A stretch of 9,934 nucleotides of DNA from the NCBI GenBank assembly GCA_964508295.1, contig CAZDSQ010000060.1, positions 1-9,934 of the forward strand. The letters run 5' to 3'. How positions within the stretch are numbered: the stretch's first letter is position 1; every line of letters begins with the position of its first letter. The stretch is from SIG578 sp964508295 (GTDB lineage Bacteria; Bacillota; Clostridia; Oscillospirales; Ruminococcaceae). Position numbers and translations under genes: made by a program. The notes beneath the pieces were generated by a model. It was not told the origin of the DNA. It worked only from the letters and a program-made list of their open reading frames with translations, and searched no databases. This document shows, in pieces, positions 6,493 through 9,934 of this stretch.

Positions 6493-6528
6493 GAAAAACG
6501 CACATCGGGAGGGTGAACCGATGTGCGT
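6484..6528 (-). terminator. Strong intrinsic terminator of the candidate small RNA
   Basis: Minus strand: an 11-bp stem ACGCACATCGG-type (6518-6528 with 6498-6508), loop TTCACCCTC, followed by TTTTTCTTGTTTTTT. On the plus strand the hairpin is followed by TCTCTAG, not a T-tract, which fixes the direction. No protein gene on the minus strand precedes it before 7376. Confidence 0.88.
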
Positions 6529-6602
6529 CTCTAGTGTCCAGGAGAGGACACCATGAAAAAGATTCTTGACACTCTCGGCTCTTGCGGTTAAGCCTTGAGT
6601 GT
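6484..6602 (-). ncRNA. Candidate three-hairpin small RNA, unassigned
   Basis: Read on the minus strand from about 6602 the transcript would be about 115 nt. Hairpin 1 (6602-6569) pairs ACACTC with GAGTGT and, inside, GGCT with AGCC. An unpaired linker CAAGAATCTTTTTCATG (6568-6552) follows. Hairpin 2 (6551-6534) is GTGTCC/GGACAC with loop UCUCCU. The terminator hairpin (6528-6498) has loop UUCACCCUC. A TATAAT box at 6609-6614 places the start exactly at the foot of hairpin 1. Both exposed loops are complementary to purine-rich ribosome sites, as in trans-acting Firmicutes small RNAs. I do not recognise a named RNA family. The -35 is weak. An alternative is a structured leader read through into cca. 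It sits upstream of cca and divergent from queT. Confidence 0.6.
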
Positions 6603-6608
6603 GATTGT

Positions 6609-6614
6609 ATTATA
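6609..6614 (-). promoter_or_regulatory. -10 box of the candidate small RNA
   Basis: Minus strand TATAAT, perfect consensus, 6-7 bases before an A at 6602 that begins hairpin 1. No good -35 lies at 16-18 bases (AACACA at 18 is weak; TTAACA is at 20). A near-perfect palindrome ACATTT-TT-AAATGT (6622-6635) occupies the -20 to -35 zone and could be an operator. Confidence 0.5.
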
Positions 6615-6691
6615 ACTCCAAACATTTTTAAATGTGTTAAAAGGTTGTGAATAAACTTTTAAAGTTTGATTTTGAATTTTTAAATTTCGTA

Positions 6692-6720
6692 TTGAAAAAC
6701 ATAATAAAAAATGGTATACT
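6692..6720 (+). promoter_or_regulatory. Sigma-A promoter of queT
   Basis: TTGAAA (6692-6697), 17-base spacer, TATACT (6715-6720). The expected start near 6727 gives a leader of only about 23 bases, just enough for the ribosome site, so no riboswitch fits in this transcript. Confidence 0.85.
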
Positions 6721-6749
6721 TATTAAAGATTTTAAAAAGGAGGGGCAAT

Positions 6750-7277
6750 ATGCAAAAAAAGGTGGTCAAGAATCTTACAATGAGCGCAATCATTGCCGCT
6801 CTTTACACTGCACTTACGCTTATTGTAGCTCCCATCAGTTTTGGTCCGCTTCAGCTAAGGCTTAGTGAGGCGATGACCGTTCTGCCCGCCATCTGCCCGC
6901 CTGCAACGGTGGGTCTTACCCTCGGCTGCTTTATATCCAACATTTTCGGCTTTATTTTGGGGGCAAACCCGCTGGGGCTTATAGATGCGCTTGTAGGAAC
7001 AACGGCAACCTTTTTGGCAGCGCTTTTAACCGCGCAGATAGGCAAAAAATGCCGCGGCGCCGCCCTTTACCTCTTGGCTCCTTTGCCGCCTGTGCTGCTC
7101 AACGCTCTCTTTGTCGGAGCCGAGCTTTGCATTGTGGTCATAGGGGACACCTCGGTGCCGACACTTTTAGCAACCTTCCTTTATGTAGGTTTGGGCGAAG
7201 CGATTGCTTGCTACCTCGGCGGCAGCGCTCTTTTAAAAGGAAGCTATAAGTATTTTACCGATATGTTTAAAGAATAA
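6750..7277 (+). CDS. queT: QueT-family queuosine-precursor transporter (ECF S component)
   Basis: A 175-residue membrane protein of the QueT family, the substrate-binding subunit of an energy-coupling-factor transporter thought to import a queuosine precursor such as preQ1 for tRNA modification. It has about six hydrophobic helices and the family-typical stretches RLSEAMTVLPAI (about 38-49), GLTLGCFISNIFG and GLIDALVGTTATFLAALLT. The ATG at 6750 is chosen because AAGGAGGGG lies 4 bases upstream. An in-frame ATG at 6711 would add 13 residues but falls inside the promoter and has no ribosome site. No ECF ATPase or T subunit gene is adjacent, so it must share a module encoded elsewhere, as group II ECF S components do. 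No preQ1 riboswitch was found upstream. The family is confident; the exact substrate is inferred. Confidence 0.9.
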   Translation: MQKKVVKNLTMSAIIAALYTALTLIVAPISFGPLQLRLSEAMTVLPAICPPATVGLTLGCFISNIFGFILGANPLGLIDALVGTTATFLAALLTAQIGKKCRGAALYLLAPLPPVLLNALFVGAELCIVVIGDTSVPTLLATFLYVGLGEAIACYLGGSALLKGSYKYFTDMFKE

Positions 7278-7306
7278 AAACTGCCCCGAACTTATGTTCG
7301 AGGCAG
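7271..7306 (-). terminator. Intrinsic terminator of the glpK-lipase unit
   Basis: Minus strand: stem CTGCC-x-CGAAC with GTTCG-x-GGCAG (7306-7296 with 7291-7281, one A-C mismatch), 4-base loop, followed by TTTTTATTCTTT. It lies about 70 bases after the lipase stop and immediately after the queT stop on the other strand, so the two convergent transcripts overlap. Confidence 0.82.
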
Positions 7307-7308
7307 TA

Positions 7309-7360
7309 ATCCCTCCGTCAAAACCTGCGGTTTTGCCACCTCCCTTTAGGCAAGGGAGGC
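7309..7360. repeat. Gut-Clostridia intergenic repeat (GGGAGGTGGC...GACGGAGGGATT type)
   Basis: On the minus strand the block reads GCCTCCCTTGCC, AAAGGGAGGTGGC, a hairpin CAAAACC-gca-GGTTTTG (7319-7335), then GACGGAGGGATTA. From general knowledge, blocks of this form with a variable central hairpin are scattered between genes in many Oscillospiraceae and related genomes. Only one copy is in this window. Its outer hairpin doubles as the queT terminator. Confidence 0.65.
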
Positions 7361-7366
7361 TTTTTT
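7339..7366 (+). terminator. Intrinsic terminator of queT
   Basis: 8-bp stem CCTCCCTT (7339-7346) with AAGGGAGG (7352-7359), loop TAGGC, then C and six T. It is made from one end of the repeat at 7309-7360 and lies 9 bases before the end of the convergent lipase gene. Confidence 0.85.
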
Positions 7367-7375
7367 ATTGTGTTT

Positions 7376-8296
7376 TTAGTGGCGGCTTACAAATTCAAGA
7401 ATGTCCTCAGTAACCTCTTTTTTGCAGGTGTCGTTTAAAATTTCGTGTCGGCAGTCCTCGTAAAGACGGATAAAAACATTTGCATCTTGTTTGTCTAATC
7501 GGTGGCGCACCTCTAAAACGCCCTTGCCGTAATTTCCAACAGGGTCGTCCTGCCCTGAAACGAGCAGAATGGGCATCCGCTTGTTTATAGAACTAAACCA
7601 ACCGGGCTTGTTGCATAACTTGTTAAGAGTAATCAAGTCCTGTAGTGCACTGACGGTAAAATGAAAGGTGCAAAATTTATCGGCGGCGTACTTTTTGCGG
7701 ATTTCGGGGTCTTTGGTAAGCCAGTTGTATTTATCGTCGTTGCCGAAAAGTTTGTTGTACGAGCCGAAAGCGAGATTTTCAACAAAGGGCGAAATATGCT
7801 TTTCACCGTAAATGGCGCGAAGGATTTTCAAGGCTGCAAGCCCTGCGCTCGATGCGGGGTTGGGGCCGCCCGTTCCCATAATTATAAGTTTATCAGGGGC
7901 GCTGTACATAACCGACGCCATACGAACTATAAACGAACCCATACTGTGTCCCATTAAGATATATGGCAGGTTTTTGCCGTATTCAAGACGCATGGCCGAA
8001 GCAAAGCAAACAACATCCGAAACTAAAAGCTTCCAGCCGTTTTTGGAGGCAATAAAGCCAAGCTCGCCATCGTCATTTGCGGTTTTTCCGTGACCTAAGT
8101 GGTCGTAACCGAAGCAGATGTAACCGTATTCTGCTATAGTGCGCATAAACTCGTCGTAGCGGTCTATATGCTCGGTCATTCCGTGAACGACTTGAAAAAG
8201 CCCCTTTGGCTCGTCGTCGGGCAGGTAGACCTTGCCCGCTAGGGTGTGGATTTTGTCAGAAGAAAGAACTCGTTTTTCGATTACTGTAACAGCCAT
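7376..8296 (-). CDS. Alpha/beta hydrolase, monoacylglycerol lipase-like
   Basis: A 306-residue hydrolase of the serine aminopeptidase S33 / lysophospholipase (PldB-like) group with no signal peptide, so probably cytoplasmic. It hydrolyses an ester, most likely a monoacylglycerol or lysophospholipid. Visible motifs: oxyanion-hole HGM (38-40), the FGYDHLGHGKT block (62-72), nucleophile elbow GHSMG with S118 (116-120), acid D251 (or D250) in SGQDDPVG, and H284 in CRHEILND. A helical lid region occupies about 145-235, as in the monoacylglycerol lipases. Start: AAAAGGAGGA directly upstream of the ATG. It begins 13 bases after the glpK stop with no terminator between, so the two are almost certainly one transcript. 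This pairing supports a glycerol-releasing reaction. The fold is firm; the substrate is inferred. Confidence 0.88.
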   Translation of the reverse strand: MAVTVIEKRVLSSDKIHTLAGKVYLPDDEPKGLFQVVHGMTEHIDRYDEFMRTIAEYGYICFGYDHLGHGKTANDDGELGFIASKNGWKLLVSDVVCFASAMRLEYGKNLPYILMGHSMGSFIVRMASVMYSAPDKLIIMGTGGPNPASSAGLAALKILRAIYGEKHISPFVENLAFGSYNKLFGNDDKYNWLTKDPEIRKKYAADKFCTFHFTVSALQDLITLNKLCNKPGWFSSINKRMPILLVSGQDDPVGNYGKGVLEVRHRLDKQDANVFIRLYEDCRHEILNDTCKKEVTEDILEFVSRH

Positions 8297-8309
8297 AATA
8301 TCCTCCTTT

Positions 8310-9791
8310 TCAGTGTGTTTTGCAGGCTCTCAGAGCGCCCTGCCAGCCATTTAAAAGTTTTTCGCGCTCGTCATCTGCCATATCAGGCGAGAAAACGGTC
8401 TGGTTTTGTGCTTTTGCGCATATCTCGTCGCGGTCTTTAAAGAAGCCTGTGCCGAGTCCTGCTAAGAGAGCGGCGCCTGCGGCAGTCGCCTCGCACAGCT
8501 CGGGGCGGTAGACCTTGGTGTTTGAAATGTCGGACTGAAACTGCATTAAGAAGTTATTATTACTGGCTCCGCCGTCAACCTTTAGGTTTTTGATCTCACT
8601 GCCGATGTCTGCCTGCATTGCGGAAATAACATCGTGGCTCTGGAAGGCTATCGACTCAAGGGCGGCTCTTATTATGTGGTTTCTGCCGCTTCCTCGGGTG
8701 AGCCCCGTTATAGTGCCGCGAGCCTCGCTGTCCCAATGGGGAGCGCAGAGGCCTGAAAAGGCGGGAACTATGTAAACCCCGCCGTTATCTTTTACCTTGC
8801 GGGCAAAATACTCGCTGTCCTTTGAGTCGGAGATAAGGCGAAGCTCATCTCTCAGCCACTGAATGACTGCTCCGCCAACAAAAACGCTACCCTCGAGGAC
8901 ATACTCGCACTTTCTGCCCTTTTCTGCGGCGGCAACGGTTGTGATAAGTCCGTGGCGGCTGAAAACTCGCTCGTTTCCTGTGTTTAAGAGAAGGAAGCAA
9001 CCTGTGCCATAGGTGATTTTGGCATCGCCCTTGTTAAAGCAACGCTGACCAAATAGTGCGGCCTGCTGGTCGCCCGCAATACCGCTGATTGCAAGAGAAG
9101 CGCCCATTATGTTTGCATAGCCGTAAATTTCGCTGCTGCTCTTAATTTCGGGCAGCATAGAGCGGGGAATGTCCAAAAGGGACAAAAGCCGCTCGTCCCA
9201 GTCGTCATTTTCGAGGTTGTAGAGCATTGTGCGCGAGGCGTTGGTGCGGTCGGTAACGTGAACCTTGCCGTCGGTAAGCTTCCACACAAGCCAGGTATCG
9301 ACTGTGCCGAACAAAAGCTCGCCGCGCTCTGCCTTTTCCCTCGCGCCCTCTACGTTGTCTAAAATCCACTTGATTTTGGTGGCGCTGAAATAGGCATCGG
9401 GCCTAAGTCCCGTTGCCTTTTCTATGTAGTCGGCCTCGCCGTCGTTTATAAGCTTTTGACAGAGCGGAGCAGTTCTGCGGCACTGCCAGACTATTGCATT
9501 ATAAACAGGCTTGCCCGTCGCCTTTTCCCAAACGATAGTGGTCTCACGCTGGTTTGTGATGCCGATGCCCGCTATCTCGTCGGGCGAAACGCCGCTTTTA
9601 GCGATGCACTCGGTCAGCGTGGCGTACTGATTTGCGTATATCTCCATAGGGTCGTGCTCAACCCAGCTCGGCTGAGGATATATTTGGGTAAACTCGTGTT
9701 GGGACAGGCTCACGATATTAAGATCTCGGTCAAAAAGGATGCTGCGGGCGCTGGTTGTGCCCTCGTCAAGCGCAATTATATATTTTTTCAT
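8310..9791 (-). CDS. glpK: Glycerol kinase
   Basis: A 493-residue cytoplasmic FGGY-family kinase (E. coli GlpK is about 500) making sn-glycerol-3-phosphate from glycerol and ATP. Landmarks: phosphate loop DEGTTSARS (9-17), glycerol-binding R82-E83 in NQRET, W102, Y134, D241 in GDQQAALFGQ and F266, aligning with R83, E84, W103, Y135, D245 and F270 of E. coli; VDTWLVWKLT (164-173); and VDGGASNN (405-412). Odd: the activation loop reads SSSEIYGYANIMGASLAISG (218-237) and has no histidine where HPr phosphorylates many Firmicutes enzymes (His230-232). The ATG at 9791 is chosen because the protein aligns from MKKYIIALDEG, AAGGCGGTG lies upstream, and the promoter ends beyond it; an in-frame ATG at 9872 would lie upstream of the promoter. 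First gene of an operon with the lipase; no glpF or glpD is in the window. Confidence 0.96.
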   Translation of the reverse strand: MKKYIIALDEGTTSARSILFDRDLNIVSLSQHEFTQIYPQPSWVEHDPMEIYANQYATLTECIAKSGVSPDEIAGIGITNQRETTIVWEKATGKPVYNAIVWQCRRTAPLCQKLINDGEADYIEKATGLRPDAYFSATKIKWILDNVEGAREKAERGELLFGTVDTWLVWKLTDGKVHVTDRTNASRTMLYNLENDDWDERLLSLLDIPRSMLPEIKSSSEIYGYANIMGASLAISGIAGDQQAALFGQRCFNKGDAKITYGTGCFLLLNTGNERVFSRHGLITTVAAAEKGRKCEYVLEGSVFVGGAVIQWLRDELRLISDSKDSEYFARKVKDNGGVYIVPAFSGLCAPHWDSEARGTITGLTRGSGRNHIIRAALESIAFQSHDVISAMQADIGSEIKNLKVDGGASNNNFLMQFQSDISNTKVYRPELCEATAAGAALLAGLGTGFFKDRDEICAKAQNQTVFSPDMADDEREKLLNGWQGALRACKTH

Positions 9792-9819
9792 AAAGCACCG
9801 CCTTTTATTTCTTGATTTA

Positions 9820-9848
9820 ATTGTAGCATATTTTATTTGATTTAACAA
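9820..9848 (-). promoter_or_regulatory. Sigma-A promoter of glpK-lipase
   Basis: Minus strand: TTGTTA (9843-9848), 17-base spacer, TACAAT (9820-9825) preceded by TGC, which makes an extended -10. The leader is about 20-25 bases. I see no convincing catabolite-responsive (cre) element or antiterminator hairpin, so GlpP-type antitermination is not indicated. Confidence 0.78.
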
Positions 9849-9895
9849 TCCCCAAGAAAAGTCAATAGACAATAAGAAGATTGCCTTTATATCTT

Positions 9896-9934
9896 TGTAG
9901 GAGGGGTCAAGGGGCTTGCCCCTTGCCGCCAGAG
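9896..9934. repeat. Palindromic repeat, copy F, cut by the window end
   Basis: Begins TGTAGGAGGGG (9896-9906) after a T-rich stretch, then a perfect hairpin CAAGGGGC/GCCCCTTG with a 2-base loop (9908-9925), then GCCGCCAGAG to the edge. The TGTAGG start resembles the left ends of copies D and E, but the hairpin is different and the right end is missing, so membership in the same family is provisional. Confidence 0.5.

Noticed and set aside
6484..6602. SRP RNA, 6S RNA, tRNA or a known riboswitch at the small-RNA locus
   Set aside because: No SRP GGAA tetraloop domain, no 6S-type long bubble helix, no tRNA cloverleaf, and no riboswitch consensus that I recognise on either strand.
6711..6749. 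Longer queT start at an upstream in-frame ATG
   Set aside because: It overlaps the -10 region of the promoter and has no ribosome site; the ATG at 6750 has AAGGAGGGG.
6600..6750. preQ1 riboswitch expected upstream of queT
   Set aside because: The queT promoter leaves only about 23 bases of leader, and no preQ1-I or preQ1-II signature is seen in the gap on the plus strand.
9792..9872. Longer glpK start at an upstream in-frame ATG
   Set aside because: The extra 27 residues do not resemble GlpK, and the promoter lies inside that stretch.
9849..9895. cre site or second promoter upstream of glpK
   Set aside because: No match to the cre consensus, and the TTGACT there lacks a -10 at a suitable distance.
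1..9934. CRISPR array, insertion sequence or phage region
   Set aside because: Repeats are few, irregularly spaced and palindromic; no transposase, integrase, Cas or phage gene is present.

Overview
The window looks like chromosomal DNA from a low-to-moderate GC Clostridia member, most likely a gut Oscillospiraceae/Ruminococcaceae relative. This rests on consensus sigma-A promoters, strong AGGAGG-type ribosome sites, a cysteine-rich protein of a type I associate with Clostridia, and short palindromic intergenic repeats typical of that group. The assignment is an inference from style, not from a marker gene.

Layout. 1-105: a short repeat and a bidirectional terminator. 106-906 (-): an uncharacterised lipoprotein with a near-perfect promoter. 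972-1097: two more palindromic repeats. 1159-2730 (-): PutP sodium/proline symporter. 2805-3239 (-): RuvX/YqgF, divergent from 3333-4208 (+), an unknown multi-pass membrane protein. 4239-4299: a composite repeat in the convergent gap. 4323-5147 (-): a protein with 19 cysteines. 5249-6442 (-): CCA-adding enzyme. 6443-6749 has no protein gene I would call; it holds promoters for cca and queT and what looks like a minus-strand small RNA of about 115 nt with three hairpins and its own terminator. 6750-7277 (+): QueT-family transporter substrate-binding membrane subunit. 7271-7375: crossed convergent terminators and a second type of repeat. 7376-8296 (-): a monoacylglycerol-lipase-like hydrolase, 13 bases after glpK (8310-9791, -). 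9896-9934: a repeat running off the window.

How the genes work together. Most are independent housekeeping units (DNA/RNA maintenance: ruvX, cca; uptake: putP, queT). The clear functional pair is glpK plus the lipase: the lipase could free glycerol from acylglycerols and GlpK would phosphorylate it. GlpK lacks the activation-loop histidine that HPr phosphorylates in many Firmicutes.

The points most worth a second look are the candidate small RNA at 6484-6602, whose loops are complementary to ribosome-binding sites, and the CCCTACA-ended palindromic repeat family, whose copies keep their stems through compensatory base changes and abut T-runs and terminators. No transposase, CRISPR array, tRNA or rRNA was seen.
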